NCBI GenBank assembly: GCA_020437755.1
Contig: JAGQVX010000015.1
Coordinates: 1-41,795, forward strand
Direction: 5' to 3'
DNA length: 41,795 bases
From: Flavobacteriales bacterium
GTDB lineage: Bacteria; Bacteroidota; Bacteroidia; Flavobacteriales_D; Sanyastnellaceae
In this document: in pieces, positions 7,561 through 16,200 of the stretch
Layout of the letters: each line of letters begins with the position of its first letter
How positions within the stretch are numbered: the stretch's first letter is position 1
Program-made: the position numbers and the translations under genes
The notes under the pieces: generated by a model
Databases searched by the model: none
What the model was told of the DNA's origin: nothing
What the model saw: only the letters and a program-made list of their open reading frames with translations

Positions 7561-7941
7561 GTGAAACAATGGGTTTCTTATATTATGATCGTGCTTGGTG
7601 TTGCGTTGTTGTCGGTAGTATCGACGCGCAATGCCGTGATTTACTGGTCGTTTACCATTAATCAGGATTACATTGCGGCACATCTGTGCGAGCAGAAAGA
7701 CGATGCCAACAATTCATGTCAGGGTCATTGTTACCTGGAAAAGCAATTGCAGGATCAATCAGACGCTTCTCAACCACTGGAACGACCTGAACTTGAAGTG
7801 AAGTACGACTGGATTACTTCGACGGCAGTCGCTTGTGCATTTGGCGAATGCCACCACTCTTTTAAACCCACTTCACTCCCTTTGAAGGAGGAAGTACGGA
7901 CTCCTCAGCTGACGGATATTTTTCATCCACCCCGGATTTGA
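7561..7941 (+). CDS. small Cys-containing membrane-anchored protein, Bacteroidota type
   Basis: I prefer the GTG at 7561 (126 aa) because the product then opens with a single membrane helix (about residues 5-22) and the -7 box TATATTTG ends four bases upstream; an in-frame ATG at 7513 is the alternative. After the helix comes FTINQDYIAAHLCEQK, then SCQGHCYLEKQL, giving Cys43, Cys53 and Cys57 with a nearby His. From memory this resembles a small uncharacterised Bacteroidota family with a LCE...CxGxCYL pattern often found near metal-related genes. Its position ahead of MbnP/MbnH-like genes suggests a role in metal binding or redox in the periplasm, but no function is established. Confidence 0.7.
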   Translation: MKQWVSYIMIVLGVALLSVVSTRNAVIYWSFTINQDYIAAHLCEQKDDANNSCQGHCYLEKQLQDQSDASQPLERPELEVKYDWITSTAVACAFGECHHSFKPTSLPLKEEVRTPQLTDIFHPPRI

Positions 7942-7983
7942 CGCGACATACGTGTTTAGTTAGTCAATCTGAAAAAAATCGAA

Positions 7984-8919
7984 ATGAAATCAATTATCAC
8001 CGGAGTGCTTTTGCTCTTCGGTAGTGTCGTAATGGCGTGTGACCATTGTGGTATGTACCTCAATATGCGGCCCAATGATTTCTCACATTTCGTCGGCATT
8101 TTTTACACCAGCAATGTGTATGAAGGGTTGGTACCGGTTACCACCAAATCAATGATGCTGCGACATGGGGATGAATTGGTATTGCCTGATTTTCAGGGAA
8201 ATACTTTGCGGGATCGCTATCAGATTACGGAGCTTCGCGCGCGGTATTCTTTCAACCAGAAATGGTTTTTATGGGGAAGGATTCCGTTTGTGCAAAATGC
8301 CCGGTATGTGAATAATGAGCTTACCCAATCGGCGAGTGGCGTGGGAGACCCCATGCTATTTGTAGGGCACAACCTCTACAACTCGCGTTCAGCCGACTCG
8401 ACCGAGGTGGCCCAGCGGTTGGAATGGAGTGTAGGAGTAAAGTTTCCATTGGGAGCTACACAATTGAAGTACGGCAATGAATACGTAGATCACGACCTAC
8501 AGCCAGGTTCGGGGAGTTACGACTTCCTCCTTTCAGCCAATTATATGGTCTTTTGGAAGCGTATCGGCTTGTCCAATCAGGTCATGTACCGCTGGAACGG
8601 TCCGAATTTGGGAAAATACGCATTCGGGAATCTGCTCACCGACAATCTGACCTTTATAGGCAAGCTCCGGGCGAATGACTGGACCATCATGCCTCAGGCA
8701 GGAATATCGGCACGGTGGTTCAGTCCGGACACCGACTCGGGAGAAATCCTCGTGAATTCGGGAGGCACACGTTATTTATGGTCTGCAGGTATGGAAATCA
8801 ACTACAAGAATGTATCCATACAAGGCGTTTACCTGCAACCCATTCAAGAGAAATTAGAAGGAACTCAACTTCCTCAAAAAAACGCTATAACCATTAATGT
8901 AAAATACTTTATATCATGA
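7984..8919 (+). CDS. outer-membrane beta-barrel-like protein with N-terminal CxxC
   Basis: A 311-residue exported protein. A signal peptide (about 1-18) is followed at once by CDHCGMYLNM (Cys19, His21, Cys22, Met24, Met28), a cluster of soft-metal ligands at the mature N terminus. The rest alternates polar and aromatic residues in beta-strand style, with repeated WxxG and YxF segments, and ends in KYFIS, which suits a barrel closing strand. The VMAC sequence could also serve as a weak lipobox, making Cys19 a lipid attachment site. It overlaps the first MbnP-like gene by 4 bp, so the two are likely made together. A role in copper or iron passage at the outer membrane is inferred. Confidence 0.7.
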   Translation: MKSIITGVLLLFGSVVMACDHCGMYLNMRPNDFSHFVGIFYTSNVYEGLVPVTTKSMMLRHGDELVLPDFQGNTLRDRYQITELRARYSFNQKWFLWGRIPFVQNARYVNNELTQSASGVGDPMLFVGHNLYNSRSADSTEVAQRLEWSVGVKFPLGATQLKYGNEYVDHDLQPGSGSYDFLLSANYMVFWKRIGLSNQVMYRWNGPNLGKYAFGNLLTDNLTFIGKLRANDWTIMPQAGISARWFSPDTDSGEILVNSGGTRYLWSAGMEINYKNVSIQGVYLQPIQEKLEGTQLPQKNAITINVKYFIS

Positions 8920-9662
8920 AATTTAAATCATCCTTATATATGCCGGCATTGATGCTGGTAGCTCTTGTGGCAGTTGCACTTACCGGTTGCAAGAAAGACG
9001 AAGAGCCTGTGGATTGCAAGCCGGAAGTACGTGACTTGCAATTGTTCTTCAACGACAAATATGCCGGTGAAGATTTTGCCTTGAATTCTCCCTACACCCT
9101 CGACGGTGTGGAGGTGAAGTTCACACGCATCAGCTATTACTTGTCCAACTTTGTGGGCATGGACGATGAAGGTGGCATGGAAATGTACGACGGCAAAGTG
9201 TTGTTGGTAGATGCCGGAGACAATTCGGGACACAGTCTGGGACTGATTGGATTGGATCACCTGCATATGCTGAACTTTATTGTTGGTTTGGACTCCCTCA
9301 CCAACCATGGCGATCCCATTACGGCGGAAGCTCCATTGAATGATCCCGACATGAGCTGGAACTGGAATCCAACAGCAGGATACAAGTTTATCCGTGTTGA
9401 CGGTGAGCGTGACATTGACGGAGACGGAACGTTTGAGGCGTTCGAAATCCACGTGGCTACCGATGCTCTGAAGCGCGATGTTTCGCTCATGGTGCATGAG
9501 AGCCCAACGGCTTCAGGATTGGATGTGCAGGTATATGTAGACTACTACAACTTCTTTTCAGGGGTAGCTTTTTCGGCTGAAACCATGGAAGGAACACATG
9601 GCGATGGTGTGACCACTGTAAGTGTGGCCAACGGAGCCGCCACGGCATTCTCTGTTGATTAA
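8916..9662 (+). CDS. MbnP-like copper-binding lipoprotein (copy 1)
   Basis: A 248-residue lipoprotein with a lipobox ending LTGC (Cys25). The body matches what is known of MbnP: RISYYLSN at 71-78, LLVDAG, a GLDSLTNHG segment near 124-132, then DMSWNWNPTAGYKF. The last contains the WxW motif as Trp148-Asn-Trp150, with Met146 just before it. In methanotroph MbnP the first Trp of WxW is oxidised to kynurenine by the diheme enzyme MbnH, and this is needed for Cu(I) binding by His and Met. Two MbnH-like genes follow downstream. Copper binding here is inferred from the family, not shown. The C-terminal part has an acidic DIDGDGTFE loop that could bind calcium. Confidence 0.85.
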   Translation: MKFKSSLYMPALMLVALVAVALTGCKKDEEPVDCKPEVRDLQLFFNDKYAGEDFALNSPYTLDGVEVKFTRISYYLSNFVGMDDEGGMEMYDGKVLLVDAGDNSGHSLGLIGLDHLHMLNFIVGLDSLTNHGDPITAEAPLNDPDMSWNWNPTAGYKFIRVDGERDIDGDGTFEAFEIHVATDALKRDVSLMVHESPTASGLDVQVYVDYYNFFSGVAFSAETMEGTHGDGVTTVSVANGAATAFSVD

Positions 9663-9670
9663 ATGAATTT

Positions 9671-9693
9671 CCCCCCGTTGTATCGACGGGGGG
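9671..9693 (+). terminator. strong G+C hairpin between the two MbnP-like genes
   Basis: CCCCCCGT at 9671-9678 pairs perfectly with ACGGGGGG at 9686-9693 around a 7-nt loop, and is followed by ATAATCTTCTTT. It lies in the 47-bp gap between the two MbnP-like genes. It may act as an intrinsic terminator or attenuator, or as a 3' stabiliser of the upstream message, allowing different levels for the two gene pairs. The downstream T content is only moderate. Confidence 0.6.
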
Positions 9694-9709
9694 ATAATCT
9701 TCTTTAGAA

Positions 9710-10456
9710 ATGAAAAGAATTCTGTTTGTACTTCTAGCCATAACGGCACTCACTTCCTGTCTGAAAAAGGAACCCGAAGACCAGAAAGGAACCATTCGTA
9801 TAGATATGGTGGCCCGGGTTGAAGGCGAGCCTTTTGAGCTGGGTGAGATTTATACCAACGTGCTTACTGATCGCTACTGGACGGAGATCTTCAAGGCCTA
9901 TGTTTCGAATATCCGCGCCCATCGCATGGATGGCAGTTCGGAACTGCTGGCACAGGTATTTTTGGCCAATTTCGACGGAGGTAACACCGTATATGCCGAA
10001 GTGGATCCCGGAACATTTTCAGGATTGTCTTTTGGCATAGGCGTTCCTGAAGAGCTGAACAAAGGCAATGATCCCAGCCAATACCCCAATGATCATCCAT
10101 TGAGCGCCATTGGTTCGGAAGGGATGTTCTGGACCTGGAATTCAGGGTATATATTCACCATGTTCCAGGGAAAAGCCGACACACTCGACGGACAGGACGT
10201 AACCCCTTTACATCCCTTTGCCTACCATTGTGGAGAGGATTTTCTGTACATCGACAAAAGCTACGACACCGAATTCACTCTGGAGGCGTGCAAAACCAAG
10301 ACGTTCACTATAGTGTTTGATGTAGATCGATTTTGGTATTCGCAATCCGACACCCTCGACGTAGCGAAGGACTACCTCACGCATACATCGGGAAATGTTG
10401 AGCTTGCCGAGCGATGCACAGCATTCATCGAAGAAGCGGTTCATCTTGAAGAATGA
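9710..10456 (+). CDS. MbnP-like copper-binding lipoprotein (copy 2)
   Basis: A 248-residue lipoprotein with lipobox LTSC (Cys17). It shares the MbnP layout with the upstream gene: KAYVSNIRAH near 62-71, FGIGVPEELNKGNDP near 108-122, then EGMFWTWNSGYIF with Trp141-Thr-Trp143 as the WxW motif and Met139 before it. It differs clearly from copy 1 in the C-terminal half, which has two cysteines (CGEDF and EACKTK). It overlaps the first diheme peroxidase gene by 4 bp, an arrangement expected for an MbnP/MbnH pair. Confidence 0.85.
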   Translation: MKRILFVLLAITALTSCLKKEPEDQKGTIRIDMVARVEGEPFELGEIYTNVLTDRYWTEIFKAYVSNIRAHRMDGSSELLAQVFLANFDGGNTVYAEVDPGTFSGLSFGIGVPEELNKGNDPSQYPNDHPLSAIGSEGMFWTWNSGYIFTMFQGKADTLDGQDVTPLHPFAYHCGEDFLYIDKSYDTEFTLEACKTKTFTIVFDVDRFWYSQSDTLDVAKDYLTHTSGNVELAERCTAFIEEAVHLEE

Positions 10457-11475
10457 AAAATTCGGGGATCTTCATATTGATCTTGTTTGTGCTGCAAGGC
10501 TGCGTAAAAACAGACTTGCCCGGACCCGATTTGCTGGATTTCCCCTATGAACTGGAGCTTCCCGCGGGATTCCCTCCCCCTCCAATTCCCGAGGATAACG
10601 CCCTCACCCAAAACCGTGTGGCGTTGGGCAAGATATTGTTTCACGACGTGCGATTGAGTGGCGACAACAGTATCAGTTGTGCCGATTGTCATTTTCAGGA
10701 ATTTGCCTTTGCCGATCCAAATCCGGTAAGTATAGGTGTAGATGATGCGGTAGGCGTTCGAAACTCCCCTTCACTTGCCAACGTTGCCTATGTTGACAGT
10801 CTGTTTTGGGATGGCGGTGTTCCCACACTTGAATTGCAAGTCTTGGCTCCCATTCATAATCCGTTGGAAATGAATGAGCATATTCGCGACATTCTCGACA
10901 AGCTCCATGACGACCAACATATTCAGGATCTTTCGCTTTCCGCTTATGGTAGAAAGTTGGATATGTATGTTGTAACCCGCGCATTGGCTGCCTTTGAACG
11001 CACATTGATTTCGGGAAACAGTCGATTTGATCAGTACTATTACGAAGGGCAAGACGTTTTTACTGAGGATGAGTTGGCCGGCTGGGAGTTGTTTCAGAGC
11101 GCAAACGCGCAATGCAGTTCCTGCCACAGTGGGTTCAACTTCACCAACAATTCATTTGAGAACATCGGGTTGTACGAAGAATACACCGATGCCGGACGGG
11201 AACGCATAACATTGGATCCGGCGGATAATGGAAAGTTCCGCGTACCCGGATTGCGTAATGTTGCCGTCACAGCTCCTTACATGCACGACGGATCAGTGGC
11301 TACATTGGAAGACGTGGTAGAATTGATTAATGCCGGAGGTGTTGGACATCCGAATCAAAGTGAGCTGATTCACCCGCTCAATCTCTCAACATTGGAAAAG
11401 CAACAATTGGTAGCTTTTTTAAAGACATTGACTGACGAGGAGTTCATTACCAATCAGGCATTTCAGGTAGAATAG
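10453..11475 (+). CDS. diheme cytochrome c peroxidase/MauG family lipoprotein, MbnH-like (copy 1)
   Basis: A 340-residue lipoprotein (lipobox LQGC, Cys17) with two c-type heme motifs: CADCH at 76-80 and CSSCH at 221-225. The family segments FWDGG (118-122) and TAPYMHDGSVATLEDV (about 273-288) are present, as is RNSPSLANVAY near 103-113. Classical members reduce peroxide. The MbnH branch uses high-valent diheme iron to oxidise a Trp of MbnP to kynurenine. Overlap with an MbnP-like gene favours the MbnH-type role, with the second MbnP-like protein as partner. General peroxide detoxification remains possible. Heme is attached in the periplasm. Confidence 0.9.
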   Translation: MKNSGIFILILFVLQGCVKTDLPGPDLLDFPYELELPAGFPPPPIPEDNALTQNRVALGKILFHDVRLSGDNSISCADCHFQEFAFADPNPVSIGVDDAVGVRNSPSLANVAYVDSLFWDGGVPTLELQVLAPIHNPLEMNEHIRDILDKLHDDQHIQDLSLSAYGRKLDMYVVTRALAAFERTLISGNSRFDQYYYEGQDVFTEDELAGWELFQSANAQCSSCHSGFNFTNNSFENIGLYEEYTDAGRERITLDPADNGKFRVPGLRNVAVTAPYMHDGSVATLEDVVELINAGGVGHPNQSELIHPLNLSTLEKQQLVAFLKTLTDEEFITNQAFQVE

Positions 11476-11477
11476 GT

Positions 11478-11485
11478 TAACTTTA
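11478..11485 (+). promoter_or_regulatory. -7 box before the second diheme gene, leaderless geometry
   Basis: TAACTTTA matches TAnnTTTG at seven of eight positions and ends four bases (CAGC) before the ATG at 11490. It begins right after the stop of the first diheme gene. It may let the second peroxidase and the YkgJ gene be transcribed apart from the upstream genes. Confidence 0.4.
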
Positions 11486-11489
11486 CAGC

Positions 11490-12575
11490 ATGAACAGGTA
11501 TCGCAATACATTTTTGGCTGCAATTCTCATCGGAATCCTCGCTATTGGGTGTCGAAAGGAATTTGCAGAACCACCTTGTGAGACTCCTGTTTCGGGCACT
11601 CCATATGTGTTTCCAACCATGCCATTCTTTCCGGAAATGGATATCCCTGAAAACAACCCCCTTACACAAGAGAAAGTGGAACTGGGGCGACACCTGTTTT
11701 GGGAGAAAGCACTTTCAGGTAACAATACCATGTCTTGCGGCACTTGCCACCTTCCAACCAACAATTTCTCCGATCCCGCTCAATTTTCGACGGGGATCAA
11801 TGGTGAGATCGGTAATCGCCAGGCGATGGCTTTGGTGAATTTAGGCTGGGCCAACGATTTTTTCTGGGATGGTCGGGCATTGACGTTGGAAGATCAGGTC
11901 ATTCAGCCGGTGACCAATCCTATTGAAATGGCACAAGAGTGGCCTGAAGCGCTTGAAGAACTGGCGGCGATTGATATTTATCCCCCGATGTTTGAAGCAG
12001 CGTTTGGTTCGCCTGAGATCACTCAAACCCGAGCTGCAAAGGCCATGGCATCTTTCCTGCGCACCATGGTTTCGTATCAGTCCAAATTTGATTTATCGCG
12101 CATAGGAATGGCGCAGTTGTCGGAATCAGAACAGCGCGGACTGGACCTTTTTCAGCGCGAGGGTGGCGATCCGTTGTATGGAGCCGATTGTTTTCACTGT
12201 CATGGATTCGGCGCAATGCAGTTCTCCGATTATCTGCCACGCAACAATGGACTGGATTCCATTTTTACCGATTTGGGATATGGTGGCATCAGTGGTGATC
12301 CTCTGCTAATGGGTAAATTCAAGACACCCTCACTTCGCAATGTTGAGCTTTCAGCGCCGTACATGCACGACGGACGCTTCAATACGTTGGAAGAAGTGAT
12401 AGAACATTACAATTCCGGTGGTTTGCCAAGCCCTACCATTGACCCCTTCATGAAGTACACGGATGGTGGCCTCACCTTAACCGACATGGACAAGGAAGAC
12501 CTCGTAAACTTCCTAAAAACCCTTACGGATACAGCTTACGTTAACAATCCGGCATATCAGGATCCCTTCAACTGA
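11490..12575 (+). CDS. diheme cytochrome c peroxidase/MauG family lipoprotein, MbnH-like (copy 2)
   Basis: A 361-residue paralogue of the upstream enzyme, with lipobox AIGC (Cys21) and heme motifs CGTCH at 83-87 and CFHCH at 234-238. It shares FFWDGRALTLEDQV (about 124-137) and SAPYMHDGRFNTLEEV near residue 290. It is exported and membrane-anchored. With two MbnP-like proteins in the same locus, each peroxidase may serve one partner. The heme spacing differs slightly from copy 1 and the second heme sits in a different loop (GGDPLYGADCFHCHG), so partner or substrate choice may differ. It overlaps the YkgJ gene by one base. Confidence 0.9.
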   Translation: MNRYRNTFLAAILIGILAIGCRKEFAEPPCETPVSGTPYVFPTMPFFPEMDIPENNPLTQEKVELGRHLFWEKALSGNNTMSCGTCHLPTNNFSDPAQFSTGINGEIGNRQAMALVNLGWANDFFWDGRALTLEDQVIQPVTNPIEMAQEWPEALEELAAIDIYPPMFEAAFGSPEITQTRAAKAMASFLRTMVSYQSKFDLSRIGMAQLSESEQRGLDLFQREGGDPLYGADCFHCHGFGAMQFSDYLPRNNGLDSIFTDLGYGGISGDPLLMGKFKTPSLRNVELSAPYMHDGRFNTLEEVIEHYNSGGLPSPTIDPFMKYTDGGLTLTDMDKEDLVNFLKTLTDTAYVNNPAYQDPFN

Positions 12576-13072
12576 TGGATGAATTCCCCTATTCAGCAGA
12601 GCTTGACAAAGCCCGAAGTCAGCTAAAACCCACCAAGAAACTCATGCAAAAAGCGCGGAAGGAGAAGCCTTCTCGATTGGATGCACTGTTTCACGAAGCA
12701 CATGATGACGTATTCTCCCATTTTGATTGTCTGACCTGCGCCAACTGCTGCAAAACCACCAGCCCCATATTCCGCGAAATCGATATCGAACGTCTTTCGA
12801 GTCACCTTCGCATGAAACCGGGGCACTTCATTGAAACTTACCTCAAAAAAGACACCGACGGACTGTGGATGCTCAAGTCGTCTCCTTGTCCATTTCTGGG
12901 CGATGACAACTATTGTGCAGTATATGAATCACGTCCGGGAGCCTGCAGGGAATATCCCCACACCGATCGAAAGAATATGTACCAGATCCTGCCATTGACC
13001 ACCCGCAATACGATGGTGTGTCCTGCTGTACATTTGATTGTTGAGAAAATCAGAATTGGCCTACAATCGTAA
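12575..13072 (+). CDS. YkgJ family cysteine-cluster protein
   Basis: A 165-residue cytosolic protein with the family's metal-binding signature: Cys52, Cys55, Cys58 and Cys59 in CLTCANCC, then Cys105 (PCPF), Cys114 (YCAVY), Cys124 (ACREYP) and Cys149 (VCP). Members probably hold a zinc or iron-sulfur centre; their biochemical role is unclear. Its ATG sits in the stop of the second peroxidase gene, so it is probably the last gene of the metal island and is co-translated with it. Confidence 0.85.
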   Translation: MDEFPYSAELDKARSQLKPTKKLMQKARKEKPSRLDALFHEAHDDVFSHFDCLTCANCCKTTSPIFREIDIERLSSHLRMKPGHFIETYLKKDTDGLWMLKSSPCPFLGDDNYCAVYESRPGACREYPHTDRKNMYQILPLTTRNTMVCPAVHLIVEKIRIGLQS

Positions 13073-13086
13073 CAATTTGGCTTCCT

Positions 13087-13094
13087 TACATTTG
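13087..13094 (+). promoter_or_regulatory. -7 box candidate for the PKD/T9SS operon
   Basis: TACATTTG matches TAnnTTTG exactly. It lies after the YkgJ stop, in the 132-bp gap before the giant PKD gene, and would give a 5' leader of about 105 nt. No convincing -33 TTTG at 19 bp is seen. The leader carries a GTATCC/GGATAC inverted repeat that ends next to the start codon. Confidence 0.4.
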
Positions 13095-13204
13095 GCGTAT
13101 GCTCACAGAAAGCCATCGGGAATTCGGAGAGCATTTAAACAGATTGGTCTAAAACCCTATAAACCAATGTATCCTGAACGCCGATTCGACGTATAAGGGA
13201 TACT

Positions 13205-16200
13205 ATGCAGATGGCAAGGAAAATATTGTTGATCCGCCCTTGGCTGATTCTCGGCCTGCTTGTACCCTTCGGAGCAATGGCTCAATGTCCGGAAGTCTTT
13301 GACTTTTACGGTTCAACGACCGACTCACCGTACTGGTATGACTGTTCGGGAAACAACTACACATTCAATCTTCAATCGCCCGATAACTGGGGAGAGTATA
13401 CGATTGATTGGGGTGATGGCAGTGCCGTTACGACAGGATCGTCATGGAATTCGCCATCGGCCATTACGCACGTGTACACCGCTACCGTAGACACATTTCT
13501 TGTTACCATTACAGAAGTCAATACCGGCTGTGTGGTGGAGGGAGTAATGGTGCTTGAAGAAGCCTCCAGCGCCTCGATTCAGATTCCAATAGGTGGATTG
13601 ACACAGGCTTGTGCTCCACAACTTATGGAGTTCATCAACTCAAGTACCAACGTATCAGAAACTACCATTTTCACTTGGGATTTTGGCGACGGCAGTCCAC
13701 AGGAAACGTACGACTACACCAACTGGGGACAAACCGTGAGTCACGTGTACCAACCCGGTACGGTAGATTGTGAAACCGAGGTCTCCCTTACAGCAGAAAA
13801 CTACTGCAACACCATTCAGGGTGGAGAGAGTGAAGCCACCTTCAATCCTATCCGAATATGGGACATTGATGAAGCAGCGATTACGGCTTCAGCAACGGTT
13901 CTGTGCTATCCCGACACCATTGTGGAGTTCACAAACACCACACAACGCAACTGTTTGTTTCAGGGAAATATCTTCCAGCGTTACGAATATTGGAACTTTG
14001 GAGATTATTGGGGAGAGGGACAGGACAGTATCATCGACTGGACGCCCTGGCCACCAACATTCCCTCATGAAATAGCTTATCCGGGAATTGGAACCTATGA
14101 GGTCATGATGCTCGACAGTAATTATTGCGGTATTGACACCGCCTACATTACCATCGAGATTGTGCCGCCTCCATCAGCCGGACTGTCAGCTACAGGCGAT
14201 ACCATATGTGTCGGAGAGCCCATCACGTTCTTTCAGGAATCCAGCAGTTCGGCCAATTCCTATCAATGGAATTTTGGGGATGGAATCGGCTGGTTACCTA
14301 CTGGTGGTGGAAACATAACCTATGTGTACAACAATCCGGGCACGTACAATGTGTGCACGGCGGTCAGTATTTCATCAAGCTCCAGCGGATGTGCTGATAC
14401 GGCTTGTGTACCTGTTACCGTGCTTCCAAGTCCGATAGCATTCTTCACTCCCGACAATGTAAGCGGCTGCGACTCGCTCACGGTGGTATTCACCGATGGA
14501 TCGAGCGGAGCAACAGGTTGGGAATGGACTTTTGACGTCCCACCTTTTTCCTATACCGGCTTTGACCCTCCGCCAATCTCTTACAACAGTACGGGAAACT
14601 ACGTCGCTACACTGACCGTGGAGAGTATTAATGGTTGTCTGGATACCTATCAAGAAGTCATCAGCGTATTCGAAGCACCAGTACCCGATTTCCTGGCCAA
14701 CAATGTATGTGAAGGCGAACAGGCGGTATTTACCGATATATCCACCTCTGATGCCGGAGATCCAATCATTGGCTGGAACTGGGATTTTGGAGATACAGGA
14801 ACATCAGTGGATGAAAATCCAACACATATTTATCCTTCTACCGGTTCATATGACGTAACACTGACTGTTTCCACTGCGAGTTGCTCTTCTACTGCCGTAT
14901 TCCCTATTGCCGTTGAACCTGCTCCAACGGCCGATATAGCTCTTGACAATGATATGGGATGCTCTCCGTTGTTGGTCAATTTTGAGAACAATAGTATAGG
15001 CGCTGACAACTACGTATGGAACTTTGGCGATGGCAACGCTTCCGCCGCAGAGGAGCCTTCGAATACGTTCCTTAATTTGGGCAGCACTGACACCACGTAC
15101 ACCATCGTTATGACGGCAAGTACCGCCTTTGGGTGTAGTTCGGTGGATTCATTGCAAGTGACGGTTATGCCCGGGGCTCAAGCCTCGTATACCGACAACA
15201 GCATGCCTCCTTCTTGCGCTCCCTTTGATGCGCAGTTCATCAACACATCCGTTGGAGCGACCAGCTATCTATGGGATTTTGGAGATGGCACACCTACCTC
15301 AACCGAGACCGATCCTGCCCATTTTTATGAAAACACCACAGGATTCCTCGAGGTTTACGATGTGACATTGATCGCCTATGCGGCAAATGGATGTAATGAC
15401 ACCGTAATGAATGGAGTAACTGTTTATCCAACGGCAGATTTCTCCTTCGATGTTTGGCCTGATTCGGGGTGCGCGCCATTGTTTGTGCAGATGCCTTTTA
15501 TATCAGGTGTAAATTCATATTTCTGGGATTTTGGCGACAATCAAACGTCGACCTTTCCGAATCCCACTCACATGTTTGAAAATACCACCACAGATCCAAT
15601 CGTTTTCGACATTACCTTCATTGGAATCTCGCCGTTTGGATGTGTCGATACCGCGATGAGCGAAGTTTTGGTTAATCCACAGCCACTGGCTCAAATGACC
15701 GCAGATATTAACTCCGGTTGTTCACCCATTACCGTGGAGTTTGAAAACTTGAGTATCCAGGCCGATTCCTATTTATGGAACTATGGCGACGGTGAAACGG
15801 AAACAACCAGTTCGACATTTCACTCACACACCTTTGTCAACCTCACCAATGACGTGATCGTTTACGAAGTGGAGCTGACGGCTATATCGGACGACGGCTG
15901 CGACGACACGTTTATTATTCCTATTCAAGTATTTCCACAGGTCATTGCCGAAATCGAAGACCCTGGAGATGGATGTGCCCCCTACGTGGTAGAATTCGGA
16001 AACAACTCCCTGAATGCCGACTCGTATGACTGGGATCTCGGCAATGGGCTGCAAAGTATCAACACCAATCCTACAGCAACGTATGTAAATCTAGGATCTA
16101 CGGACACGACCTATACGGTTTGCATGATCGCCGAATCACCCTATGGATGTTCGGATGAAACCTGTATCGATATTGTCGTTCACCCGGCTCCTATTGCAGA

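Noticed and set aside
7513-7941. ATG at 7513 as the start of the small Cys-containing protein
   Set aside because: The perfect TATATTTG box at 7549-7556 would fall inside the gene, and the extra 16 residues are polar and unlike an N-terminal membrane anchor. It is kept only as an alternative.
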